Assembly (NCBI GenBank): GCA_963930645.1
Contig: OZ005656.1
Span: 191,036,979-191,100,978 of the forward strand
DNA length: 64,000 nt
Direction: 5' to 3'
Source: Salticus scenicus
Lineage: Eukaryota; Arthropoda; Arachnida; Araneae; Salticidae
Numbering within the stretch: position 1 is the stretch's first letter; each line of letters begins with the position of its first letter. The position numbers were made by a program, and so were the translations under genes. The notes under the pieces were generated by a model. It made no database searches. It was given only the letters and a program-made list of their open reading frames with translations, and had not been told where the DNA came from. Positions 25,061 through 36,963 of the stretch are shown here, piece after piece.

Positions 25061-26202
25061 ATTTGTTTGAAAGATACGCACAAAAAAAGAAAACGAAAAA
25101 AGAGGTTATTGCTTTAAACTTGAACACCTATGTATTTGTGTAATATAGGCTGAGACACGATTGATCCTGATTTTGTAGAGTTCGCATGGATTTAATGAAA
25201 CAGAAAGAACTTTGAAATTTAAAATTCGATATTCAGCTGTAGCTGAGCAAAGCCTATTCTCCCATTTCATTTTTTATCATACATAGTCCAAAATGTGTAA
25301 GATATACTTTAATATTCTATGTATAAGAAAGAATCATGATCTTAGTTGTAAAGCAACACTCAGGATCACTAGTACCTCTTTATTTATTTATTTATTTTAT
25401 TAAATTTAGGGAATTGATACACAAACAATGTCTAAAAATGATGCAATAAATAATTCTGTAATGATAAGCAGTCGTTGCGTAGTTAGGAAAAGCGTTAAAA
25501 AATGATAATATTAATATTTTGTTTAGCTTTGTGAGTGGGTTTCGTTCACCATCATTAGAATGAGTGCTTTCAAGAGAGGCAAAATAAATCAATCGATATT
25601 GCATTTCAGTTCTGATTGTATATAGTGCGAAAATAGTCAAAATTGTCAGATTTTTTTTTCAATATTAAGTCAGAATGAAAAGAATGAGTAAATGAGTGTA
25701 ATTATTTTTGCAAATGTAAGTATTATTATTATTATTATTTTTAACACTCTATTAACAAATGTGCGCTAGCAGTACTCAGCGATTGCACTGATACTACATA
25801 CTAACTGCACTGCTAAAATAGACTGGGGCTATACTGATTGAAAGAGTAATATAAATATTTTACCATCACAATTTGATCTTAAAATTATTTCACATTCATA
25901 TATGAATTATAATTAAACACTTTTTTATCATCAAAAAATATTTTTAAAAATATTAAGATCAATTTTTTTTTTTTTTTTTTGTGTTGCCACATAGTGGGTA
26001 ATTAGTATTATTCTTATTATTATTATTTTAAGAAACATTCAAATTTAAATGATCATAATTTTATCAACAAAAAAATTTGAATTGAACTCACTATTATTTT
26101 CAAAAACATCTACGTAAAATTAATTTTGCTGATTATTAATTCCAAATTGGCTTTTATGAAACATAATATTGCAAAAACTGAAAGGAGGAATATCTGATAA
26201 GC

Positions 26203-26240
<38 letters not shown>

Positions 26241-26440
26241 GATTTTCGATTCAAACGATTCGCAATCATTTTAACTCAATTTATACTTTCTATCGAATGA
26301 ATTTACTGGTACATGCTTTTACCATTACAAAATAAGGTGCCTAACCTAAAACCTAAGTGCAAGAAATAGTAATTAAAAAAGAAAATAAAACAATTACCAA
26401 TTAAAAAAGAAAAAGTAATATTTTTTAATTGGAAAAGGGA
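25061..26440. other. A+T-rich spacer, nothing recognised
   Basis: Contains poly-T (25962-25980) and poly-A (26210-26239) tracts and short (TTA)n runs. The 82-codon frame at 25392-25640 shows no domain and is not called. Confidence 0.55.
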
Positions 26441-26518
26441 CACTTCAAAAAATATTTCTTTTAAATATTTCTACCTGAAACAATTTATCAAATTACTAAA
26501 TCAATTTAAACTAACTTA

Positions 26519-26520
<2 letters not shown>

Positions 26521-26563
<43 letters not shown>
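26521..26563. repeat. (TA)n microsatellite in the 3' flank of the second receptor
   Basis: An uninterrupted run of about 20 TA units, followed by a poly-A tract. The IR-A flank has (AAT)n and poly-A at the equivalent place (about 5380-5413). Confidence 0.9.
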
Positions 26564-26564
<1 letters not shown>

Positions 26565-26631
26565 AAAAAAAAAAAAAAAGAAGCCACAATTTCAGAATAA
26601 GTAAACAATAATATGTTTTACAAAATGCTAA

Positions 26632-27917
26632 TTAGACAGACTCTTCTTCATGTATTCTTATTTTTCTATTCTTCTTTTTCTTCACAATATTCACTCTCTT
26701 TTTACGAGTTAAAAATATTTCACAAAGAAGAACGAAAAGAGCTACAATGTAGCCCGTCAATAAAAATATAAACGCAGGAGCAAGATCTACAAGTGTTAAT
26801 TTCCTTTTACTTGTGTTTTCTTCAAACCTACCTCGCTGCAAATATAATCTGTATATAAATTTGCGTTCTCTCTCCTCCTTTAAAATTAGTCCTGCAGCCA
26901 TAATTTATGCAAGAACTTCTCTATTAATTTTTTACAACAAAAGTCCTTTCGTATCAGCATTGCAGCCGGATTGTCAAGAAAATGATCTTCAGAGACGAAA
27001 AATCTATCGTAGTTAATAGCATCAAGCTCTAGAGTAGTTCCCACATAAGCAAAATTTTTTTTGCTTCTTCCATACAATTGAAATTCTTTTATGTCTTTTC
27101 TATCTATGTTATTATCCTTGATGTCATTCGCGATTATTCTCACATCTTCTCGGTTAGTGATACCCAACGATCTGTAAGTAGAAATTTTAACAAGTGATAC
27201 GCAGTGGTATTCCCCATTTGATACAGCTGTGGCTAATTGTGACAGGTCTTTGATTCTGATGAGAGGAGGGAAGGCAAGAAATGATAAAAACACAGAATCA
27301 AAAGCCAGGCAAAGAAACATTGCTCCTAGAACCCAAGAATATGTGAGCAAATTTTCTGACAATGACGAAATCCTTAAAATCGCAGTTTGTCTTAAAAATA
27401 CGGCTAAAACATGGAGAAAAACTTTATCAAGTGGATGTTTTCGTTTTAAAATATAATGCATAACCGACATCAACATCAACGCTAGAGCAATTGCTATCCA
27501 AAGTGATGATGAAAATGTTTTTAAAATGCCGAAAATCTGTGGTTTGTACACTGGTTTCGCTGTCATGAATGAAAAATGAAAATATTTTACGGGATATGTA
27601 AAATCCACAATTTGATTCTCTGTCACAGCAAACCAACGTACAAAAATATCCATTTCCGATTGATTTAATAATCTACAAACACCTGTCCAACTGCCATTCT
27701 GGAGCTGTACACATTTACTTTCAGCAAAACAAAAGGAAACCCTGGCGAACTTTTTTGAAAAATTTACAAGATAATCTGCAAGAATGATTGCAAATTGAAC
27801 AAAAAAACTTTTTGTTGGAGTAAGCGCGTCGAGTTCCCCAGAAGAATATATGCAGGGTAAATTTGGTGGAGTAGCTAATCCAATATTTAAAATTTGCTTG
27901 TCTTCCGTATTCGTCAT
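26632..27917 (-). pseudogene. Ionotropic receptor paralogue with a single-base frameshift (IR-B)
   Basis: Tandem paralogue of the receptor at 5513-6790, same strand and same MTNTE start at 27917. It keeps the S1 remnant with VDFTYP, TM1, pore segment, TM2 with VFLSFLAFPP, the S2 lobe, TM3 and the basic tail ending in IHEEESV. At about 26903 (plus strand) one base is missing relative to the intact copy, within the FLHK/MAAG junction. The first frame therefore ends after 343 codons at 26886, while the remaining ~89 codons stay fully open in the next frame. There are no other stops. That pattern fits either a very recent null allele or an assembly/sequencing error. The missing base is not in a long homopolymer. 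If in frame, the product would be about 427 residues and a functional channel subunit. Confidence 0.8.
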
Positions 27918-30900
27918 TTCTTTATTTTTATCTTCTTTTCATTAACTATTTATAATATTATTATTATTTTGTTAATACATTTGTAAGAAGAAAATATTTA
28001 CAATTTTAAATACAGTATTTTCATTTATATTTACTGGAATTTGAGTATTTACTAATGAAAACCTGATCCTTCTGCGATTAATTTGTCTAAATTAATGACC
28101 TTGCTAAGAAATCTAATTTTTTTTTAAATGTTTTCAGGCGAAAAATTGGGAAAATTTAAACGTCCATTAATATTTTCAATATCTGGCTGTACAATAGTAA
28201 TGAAGATGATGATGTTGATGGTGAAATACAGCATATTTTGTATGTTTTATGAAAATAATCTTAAAAGCATCTTAGTTTTGATTCATGAATTTTATCAATG
28301 TGAGAGCGGTAAATTATATATGTAGTATCTTTTCTGTGATTATAAGGTAATAATAGAGCAAAAACGTTGCAAAAAAGGAAAGTAAATGTATTAATTATTA
28401 TCATTTTTTGCGATTAGTTACTAAAGTTATAGTATTTATCATATTTTGTATTATCTATATAATCTAATTTACATAAAAGTAATTTAGTTAAACTTTCTGG
28501 TTTCCATTTTATGCTTGTGTTATAATTCAGTTTTTTTCACATTTCAGACACTGGCAAGATTTTAGAATAACCTGAATTAATAAAGTAATATTTCTACAAA
28601 GGTTATTCAAAAATTGTAATATGCCATTGATTCTTCAGTCTTTAAGTGTATTGCGATCATGCATACTTATCTGAGCCGCAAATCCACGGATCAAATTTTA
28701 GCGGAGTATAAAACAACTTCAAAACAATCAACTTCCAATACTCACCTAAATTCCTGCGAAAACCATTCAAGTTAGTTTAAAGGCATAATCTACAGTATTT
28801 ATATACATATCGTTTACAGTCACGACGATATCTCTGATTGTATACAAAATACATTCCACAATTTTCTAAATTACTATAATTACTATTTATGAACGATTTT
28901 AATCAATGATTATTTATTTGAGGAACCTCCCTTTCAACATATCAAACTTTTTTAAGCATTCGATATCTCGATTTTAAACTGTAATTTGTTCTTTAAAAGA
29001 TTTTACTTAATTATGGAAATAAATAAATCGAAATGGAAATATTTGAAAGTTTTTTTATATTTAATGACATAAAATATTCCAAATAATACCATTATTATAG
29101 TTTATTGTGTAAATTATTGGAAAAAGCGGTGTTCTGAAGAGACAGTACTTTTGAACAAAAAATAAATAAATAAATATTTTTAAAATTAAGAATATTATGA
29201 CATAACAAATATGATGTTTCCTAATTTACGTGAAATTCGGAAATTTCAAGCGTGCATGGTACATTCATGATACCACAGTTTTCGCCAGAATAAAACCCAT
29301 TATTACTTCACTGAAAGTTTTATTTATATTTTTACCTTTATAAAGCAAATTAAAAAGAAATGAACAGCCGATCATATGTATGTGAAAAATATGAATAGTT
29401 TATTTTAACAACAAAACTTTAATACAAATAAATATTTGTTTTTATGAATCTATTTAAAATGCAATTATTTGTAAAGTGCATGGTACGTACATTCCTGGAA
29501 TACAACAGTTTTGTAGAATGTAACTCAATATTACATCAATAAAAGTTGAACGCAAATAGCAATTTAAATTATAATTTTTAAAATACTCTTCTAGAAAAGA
29601 GGGGATGAAGGGGAAAAGTGGTAGGTACCAAGAAGGTATCATTTCAAAAAGCAATTATTTTAGAGGGGGGAAATTTTTTAATGCCAGTATTTTGAAGATA
29701 TATCATAACAAATTTCCATTGATGCAAATACCAATTTTAACTGTAATTTTTAAATTACTATTCTAACAAGACGAGGACGATGGGAGTTTGTGGGGGGGGG
29801 GGGGGGTCGGTGCCAGGAAGAAAACAGAGGTAGAGCGACAACGACTATTTTATGTATGAATAAAATATTCAAACGATATCATTCGATTACGAATAACATT
29901 TTTTCAATTTTTATAATTAAAAATCTTAGAAACCGGCTAACTTTATTTGAAAAACACTTTAAAAGTTCATTAAAGTTTTCTTTGAGGGACGCCCAGAAAA
30001 GAAATTATAACTAAAAACAAGGCAAATTCTTGAAAAAAAGAAAACAATTGTAAGGAAATACGTAAGAAAATACGTTGAGGCACCATTCAAAATAAATTTC
30101 AATAAAATAAGAACTATATATACTTAATATAATATTGGTACTATTGTAATTCATAATAAATTTAAGGTTAATACCCCATATATATATATATATGTGTGTG
30201 TGTGCGCGCGCGCATATATATTATGTATTTCTCTCTGTTATCCGCATATCTCAAGAACAAAGTATAGCAGAAAGTTCAAACTTAATATTCTGTATGTATA
30301 TCATTCAGGGATGCTACACTAAATTTTTCATTGAGATCAAGCAAATAGTTCATGTACAGGGACATCATAGAGAATTAAAATACATTAAGTCTTTGTAAAA
30401 ATTTATGATAAGTGCAGTGTAACATCTATAGGCTGGCTTAAATAAAACGGAATAAATAAAATTTACTATAAACATTACAGCACGTTTTGTGTAGTTTGTG
30501 GTATGTAAATCATTCATCATTCGTTTACAGGGCTATCCAAAACATTTGGCAGTATTCTAAATTGCTAGATTTGTAATTCCTTTTTCTTAGATAAAATATA
30601 CAAGCAAACCCAAAATTAAGCTATATGTTGTAATTTATTGAATATAGTTGATGGAAATGCTTTGGTACATTTTACTATGTTGACGAAAAAAAGTCGACTC
30701 AGGAAGCAAAATTAATTTTTCACATCCATACTATAAACAAAGTGTTTTTTAAAGTTCAATTTTTCACACTTTGTTTTTTGTATTATACCTTGTTTTGAGG
30801 CAACCTCATTACAAAAGTCCAATTTTTAGCGGTTTATGCGTTTGGATATCTCTTATCAACGTAACTTAAAAACAAATAGCTGCAAGAAATTCAAATTTTG

Positions 30901-31240
30901 TATTTTGAAGTTCGTGTTTGGTTGTCACTTAAAAGCTTGATCAAAATTCACAAGTTTGAAGGCAAATTAATAACAGCCTTGATATTTTTTTCTTTTTTCT
31001 TTTTCTTTTCTATTCTTTTTTCTTTTTCTTTTTATTTCTTTTTATGATTTTATTAATTTTATGTTTTATAAATGAACGAGGGTTTGAGTGTGGGGTAGTC
31101 CCTCCCCCCGTAGAGAATTAAAAACTATTAAATAAAGTTGCTCTTAAACCTACTATAGTTTATTTTAAAAATACATTGAACTTTAATACATTTTGCTGTT
31201 CATTTTAAGGCTTAATATGCAATCTATCTTTATAGTATTG
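27918..31240. other. 5' flank of IR-B, paralogous to 6791-10400
   Basis: Collinear copy of the IR-A flank with small indels. It includes the TATA-like 'gagtataaaac' (28705-28715), 'gtgttctgaagagacag' (29130), 'tggtacgtacattcctgg' (29480), a G run at 29789 and a (TA)(TG)(CG) microsatellite at 30178-30215. A roughly 430-bp part of the IR-A flank, around 8440-8880, appears shortened here (near 29540). No gene is recognised. Confidence 0.65.
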
Positions 31241-31273
31241 ACACGCAGGGTAAGAAAAAGTCATGTGAATCAC

Positions 31274-31761
31274 TCACAAGATTTTTCCTTTAGCATTGGG
31301 TGAGGAGCCAGTGGTTTCACGCAAAACATTAGGCATTGGCCGTTTTCCAGAAATATTTTGCGATATCTTCTTCCATATGGTTTCATCGATAGCTATTCCT
31401 TGATCAGAATTATTTTCATCACTTTTAGTCTGTTCATTTCTATTTCTTTCACCCGTACTTTTTCGCCTACGATTACGATTTTGAATATATTCTTTGTTTC
31501 CCCTTGAGCAGTGTTATTAGTTGTACACACTCTATTTAAAACATCATTTGTTTCATTATCAGAAGTAGAGGATGAAATATTATGTGGATTTTCTGTTTGC
31601 TATATTTCGAAATCAAAGCTCGAATCAGACTCATTCGAATATAAAGGAACATCACATTCGATATCATTCTCAGAATTAGAATTTTTGACTGATAAATCTT
31701 GCATTGGTTGCACGATTTCTTTCGCAGTCCGGAAAATCTTCCTGACTGTTCTACGAGACAT
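31274..31761 (-). pseudogene. piggyBac-like transposase N-terminal remnant
   Basis: From ATG at 31761 the minus strand reads MSRRTVRKIF, then an acidic Ser/Asn/Asp-rich stretch, one in-frame stop, a frame change, an RNRRRK basic patch, and ends with a segment of the form 'W-KI-...-GKRP-PNVLRET-G-...-AKGKI' before a stop at 31274. Piggybac-family transposases typically have an acidic low-complexity N-terminus followed by a W..i......r..hN..r...G signature. No catalytic domain follows. The copy at 10407-10665 is the shortened paralogue. Assignment rests on the short signature only. Confidence 0.45.
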
Positions 31762-31951
31762 TATAAGAAAAATTTCATTTATAACTGAAAATATTTGTTT
31801 ATGTTACTATGAAACGAAATTAACAGATCAAATATTGCTTCATTAATATAACGAATGCTTATGGAAGTATTTTTCTGGGTGTTTCTGCTTGCGGCGCTTG
31901 AATGGACGCAATATAGACAGGTGTGTTTCAAAGAAATCAAACTAAAACAGT

Positions 31952-32137
31952 AGTTGAGCCAGTGTTGCCAGATTTGGGGACTTTTTTATTCAACTCACAC
32001 CAATAATTTTGAGAACTGATATTTGGTATACATAATAGACGTTTATCTTTCGAAGTGCTTAGGCAACCGTTACAATTAAAATTTAGCGGCGGGGGTTGAA
32101 TAAAAAAGTCCCCAAATCTGGCAACACTGAGTTGAGC
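31952..32137. mobile_element. 170-bp hAT-type MITE with 8-bp target duplication
   Basis: Element 31960-32129 has nearly perfect ~35-bp inverted ends starting 'cagtgttgccagatttgggg'. It is flanked by the exact 8-bp repeat 'agttgagc' (31952-31959 and 32130-32137). The CAG-type terminus and 8-bp duplication are hallmarks of hAT elements. The paralogous site in unit 1 (about 11985-12000, 'cagttatttagcgacc') is empty. No coding capacity. Confidence 0.9.
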
Positions 32138-32159
32138 GCCCTTTTGCCCCCATGGATAA

Positions 32160-32747
32160 CGGAAAAAAAGGGCATTTTTTCAATTTGCAAATCGAAAAAT
32201 AATAAATATCAAGTAATGAACTTTAAATAATGGCTTTCATATTACATTTTTAGAAAACTTAATTGAATTGGTACAAAAAAAAACTGAGCATATGCCTGGC
32301 GGAACGCGGGGGGCAAGGAGGTGGGTGCCTGAAAGAAAGCAGCAGATTGAAAGAAAATAATTGTTTTTATATTACCTTCTTACTGATTTTTATGAAATTT
32401 TGTATAATAACCACTTTCTATATATGAAATAATCGCACTGTCACACATACTTTGGCGACTGAGGGGGGGGGGGGGGAATGTTGGCAGAACGAAATAAGGT
32501 ACTTTTTATAATAGCCCCTTCTAACCGATTTTAACGATTGCTTTAACTATTGCTTATTCTTTATGAAAATCGCAATGAGTGTTATATATAGCTGAGATTG
32601 ACAAACTGTTTGTGCAGATGAAAAAATTATTTTTTAAACTACTCTATTGCCTCTTTAAATAACAGTTTGTGTAAATACTACTTAAAAATTTGGAAATATT
32701 ATAGTAAGTATACATATATTTTTCAGGGGGGGGATCTAAGGGGGCAG
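32160..32747. repeat. G-run tandem array, unit-2 copy
   Basis: Paralogous to 12040-12600: same 'cttactgatttttatgaaa', 'cgcactgtcacacata' and 'actactctattgcc' phrases and G runs at 32463 and 32725. The array is cut by the old Gypsy insertion and resumes at 37326. Confidence 0.7.
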
Positions 32748-33564
32748 TGAGGAGTTCGCAAGTTGTCCGAGAAGGAAAGGCGAAACTTGCAAAAGTTATG
32801 AGTATCAACTTCAATTCCACCAGTAAACACAGCTTAAATAACAGGTGCCAACAGTAAATCCACCGTACAAACTATATACCATTAACACGTACAGCAATAG
32901 AACTGTATTTCCAAAGAGGCTTAGAGCTCTTTAAATAGCAGTGCGAGCATTGGCGGAAACTATTCGAGACATTGACTCTGTCCGGGATTTGGCGCGATGA
33001 GCCTTCTTTTATACTCCTCTATTGGATCCGGATTGTTCGGGAAGTTTCTAGAAACTGGTGAGACAATCAAGTTATAGCTTCCATATTTGGTATATCGAAA
33101 ATAAGGATTTTTCTTGCCAAAAGTCGCCAAAGAAATCGCCAAAGGGAAAGAGTCGCCAAATCCATTACCTGCCTTATTGGAGATTTTTAATGCGTTTTAA
33201 AAGAAAAATTAGGCTATTTTAACGCGAAAAGAGCTGGAAATGCAGAAAATTAACATTTTATCAACTTTCTAAGCCAATTTGAAAGAATTTTTACAAAAAT
33301 AAACAGAATTATTTACAAACTCGAAACACTGCCCCCTCCCAAGGACTGCAGGTACAGGGCAGTATCCTTGTTCGGGATACGAAAATAAACAAACTAAACA
33401 ATCTAAAATACGAAAACTGAGTTGCGCATATCAATAAAATAAAAATACACATTGCAAAATCAAGTGAGAAGTTTACAAACAAGTACAAATATTTATATAC
33501 AAATATTTACATTACACATGCACAAATTTAACAAATACTTACATTTTAAATTTGAATATTACCG

Positions 33565-36243
33565 TTACGTGTGGTACTTGGCTAGCCGATCATAATGAAC
33601 CACCTTCGGTTTTGATGAAACTGTTTTAGCAATCCTTACAACTACATCATTCAGTCTTTTTAAGAATGTGTAGGGTCTGTCCCAGTTACACTGTAGCTTG
33701 AGAGAGAGTCCTTTTGCGTCGAACAGGTTCCACAACCAGCCTTTGTCTCCTTCCTTGAACTTATGTGGTGTAGCCTTTAGATCGTACCTTTACTTCATCT
33801 TCTCCGTTGCCAAGTGAATCCGCTTCCGAACATACTGTTTTACGGCTTCAAATCGTGCCTGGAGGTCTTGGATGTGCTGCTTGGGCGATGAATGCGCATC
33901 TGGTGAAAGAGGAGATTACATGGGAGACGTAGTTCGCGTCCAAACAGCATCTGAGCGGGCATCATAGCCGGTGGTTTCATGGACAGCACTTCGATAAGCT
34001 AGCAGGAACAACGGTCCTAACCTTGCTGTGTCCTTGATACTAGAAGAATATTTTATTCAGGATGGCACGGTTAAACCGCTCGACCATCCCGTCCGACTGG
34101 AGATGTAAGGGTGTTGTCTGGGTTTTGTCTATGCCGAGTAATTGACACAATCCCTTCAAAACAGCACAGGTGAAGTTCGTATCTTGGTCGGTATGAAATT
34201 GAAGGGGCATGCCGTACCTTGACACCCATTGCTGCACTAGGACCTCTGCGACTGTGCATATGCCTCTTGATCGGGAATGGGATATGAATCAGGCCACTTA
34301 GTGAAATAATCCATCACGACGAGGATGTACTTATTTCCACTTATGGTCAGTGGCAAAGGACCCAAGTTGTTGAGTGCAATCCGTTAAAATGGTGCTCCAA
34401 CGGTATATCGTTGTAGTCTTCCTCGGCTTCGTTTCTGCGGTCCTTTATGTGCCTCACAAGCATCACAGGATTTGCACCATTTCTCCACGTCCTCCTTTGC
34501 TTTGCCCCAGTAGAAGCGTTCTCTAACTTATTGTAGAGTCTTCGTCACTCTAAAACGGCCTCCGGTGGAGCTACTGAGCAGCTGCTCTAGAACTTTAGGA
34601 ATCTTCGATCTTGGTTATACAATCTGCCATCTGAAACTCCTTCCATTATTGGATTAATATTTTCTGTATAATATGCCATTTCTCACATGCAGAGAGTTTC
34701 AGAGTGCGCAGTAACTCTTCATAATAGGGCTACATGTGGAGATGTCCTGCTAGGTAGGTCTGTTGCCTGTCGTCTCCTTCAATTGCAATACTGGTTTTAT
34801 GTCAGAATCTTCCAACTGGGCTTTTCTAATTTCCTCATCAGTCCATGTATTATGTTCCGATGACACTGTGACTGTAGCTTGGCGAACAACCGGCTTGATC
34901 ATCTGGTAATTCTCTTCGCTGTACTTGCGATCTTCAGAGGAGGCTTCTGTGACAAGGCATCTGGATTTTCACGTAGAGCTTCTTCCCGATGACGTATTTC
35001 AGAGGCCTTCTTAATAATTTCCTTAGGTGTTATTACTGGGCAGCTTTGTTTTATGTGACCGTCTCTTCCACAGCTCCAGAATTTAGTCGTTGGATTATTC
35101 ACTTCTTTCTTACTCTCAAGGGTGCTTAGTATTTTACTAAGATCTGCCATAATTTCCTTGATCTCTTTAAGGTCATCTTGAATGTTATTATTCACTTTGA
35201 CTGCTGTGCTGCTCTGGCCGTCTTTACGGGAGGCTTGTTGGGCTGCCTCGATCTTCAGGACATACACGAAAGCTGATTTCACATCCTTGACGTTGGACAG
35301 TCTGAGTGCTTTTTGAATTTCTGGATCTTCCACAGCATCGATGAAGTATTCTAGGGCTAAATAATTGCTTGTTTCAGGATGTCAGTACGAGAAATCCAAA
35401 TATGATAGCCTCTGGATATTTGATGCCAGTTCTTGTAAGCTTTCCCCTGGTCTCTGATGACGGGACCTTAACTGGAGTCTATATTATTTGGAGAGTTTTG
35501 CTCCAAAACGCTCTGATCAAAGTCTCGAAGCCATTTCACTGTTCCTTCGAAAGGGTCTCCAGGGTATCTGCGGCGTCACCTCGTAACGATACTACCAGAT
35601 GAGCTGTCTTTGCAGTACAGTCCCAGCCGTTAGCTGCAGCTACGATGGAAAACTGCGTGTTATATACCTGAAAGCAGAAACTGCCATCGTAGGTGGACAG
35701 CTTATTAAATTCCTGATTCTGGATTCTTTTATATCTCTTTTCAGTTTCCTGAGGGATGGATTCTAACTTTACTTCAACAATTCATTATCTATCACTTCTG
35801 TGTTGCGCTCTTCCTTCACTTTTCTCTCAAAATTTTCTTCCATTCTTTTAAATTGGTTTCTATCTCTGAAAACCTTCCTTTCAACTCTTAATAAAAATTT
35901 TCTCTAACTTTCTCCTCGAAACTCTGTTCTATCAGCATAACTTTCTCTTCTATCTTCATAACTGTATCGACTTTACATTCCACTTCTTCGAAAGTTTCTC
36001 TTCGATCATCATTTTTACAGACACAAAGTCGCCCTTTACTGCTGAGAGTTCTTTCTTCGTTTCATCTTGATTAAATTTAATTTCTTCACCCAAACTGTGC
36101 TTCATTTGTTTCACTTCTTCGGTCAGCTTATCTCTCCTCTATTTTTGTTCCGCTTCCATACTTTCTTTCATTCCACTCATTTGGACAGCTAATCCTTCTA
36201 GAAGATTCTTCATTTCTTGCTACATAGCTCTAGTTATCACCAT
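33565..36243 (-). pseudogene. Gag-integrase polyprotein, decayed
   Basis: From the equivalent start at 36243 (MVITRAM, then an in-frame stop) to a stop at 33565-33567, the reading is collinear with the 987-codon frame of the young element. Recognisable pieces include an open Gag C-terminal segment at 34899-35333, where the knuckle region reads CWSCGRDGHIKQSC-like with one Cys replaced (FWSCG). The HHCC integrase zinc domain is near 34440-34570, and the second Asp and Glu of the catalytic core are in the frame at 34040-34237 (FHTDQDTNF, QSDGMVERFNR). Multiple frameshifts and stops make it non-functional. The spacer between the knuckle and the integrase matches that of the young copy. Confidence 0.85.
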
Positions 36244-36253
36244 TCACAGACAA

Positions 36254-36270
36254 TCCCACTTCTGACACCA
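36254..36270 (-). other. Primer-binding site of the old LTR element
   Basis: On the minus strand 'tggtgtcagaagtggga' starts four bases inside the LTR end. It is complementary to the 3' end of a leucine tRNA of the '...cccacttctgaca-CCA' type as I recall it. Confidence 0.65.
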
Positions 36271-36547
36271 GAAATGTTGCGTTCTTGGAGGTTCGTAATT
36301 TGTTCGCGAATGAAAGGCAAAACTTACAAAAGTTTAGTAGCTTATTTACCGAAAGTTCCAGAAAAATACAGATGTTTAAACTGAGTATCAACTTCAATTC
36401 CACCAGTAAACACAGCTTAAATAACAGGTGTCAACTGTAAATCCACCATACAAACTGTATAGCGTTAACACATACAGCAATACTGTATTTCCAAAGAGGC
36501 TTAGAGCTCTTTCAATAGCAGTACAAGCATTAGTGGAAACCATCTGC

Positions 36548-36963
36548 CAAGGGAACATTCAAAAGGTGTCATCTTCAAAAAATATTGAAAAAAATATATG
36601 TGATTGTACTCTTCATAAAACACCAGAAAATGAAAAAATTATCGGCTGCAATTAATTACAGCGATCAGGAAAAATTATCAAAATTAAGCATATTTGGCGA
36701 TTTCACACTGCCAGCCGATTGATTTTGAGTACTTGGCGGAAAAGCAAAACACGGTTCTGTTCGTACACGGCAACCTCGGTGCTAGCAAACGTATCGCCTA
36801 AGAGCGCTAAATCGCCAAATATGCTTAATTTTGATAATTTTTTGTGGTCGCTGTAATTAATTTCAGCCGATAATTTTTTCATTTTCTGGTTTTTATGAAG
36901 AATAGAATCACATATATTTTTTTCAATACTTTTTGAAGATGACACCTTTTGAATGTTTCCTTG
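36548..36963. mobile_element. 416-bp foldback element inside the old LTR
   Basis: Two ~155-bp inverted arms (36548-36703 and 36809-36963) flank a ~105-bp loop. The outer ends read 'caagg(g/a)aacattcaaaag'. The other LTR of the same element reads from 'ggaaac' to 'gagac.ttgactctg' without this block (about 32957-32978), so it inserted after the retroelement. No clear target duplication is visible. Frames at 36428-36655 and 36703-36945 are the two arms read in opposite directions, not genes. Confidence 0.85.

Noticed and set aside
31511..31846. 111-codon plus-strand frame
   Set aside because: Antisense to the piggyBac-like remnant, whose minus-strand reading makes better family sense; the frame is deleted in unit 1.
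36428..36945. Two frames reading MSSSKSIEKNICD-like sequence on opposite strands
   Set aside because: They are the two arms of the foldback inserted in the LTR, read in opposite directions.
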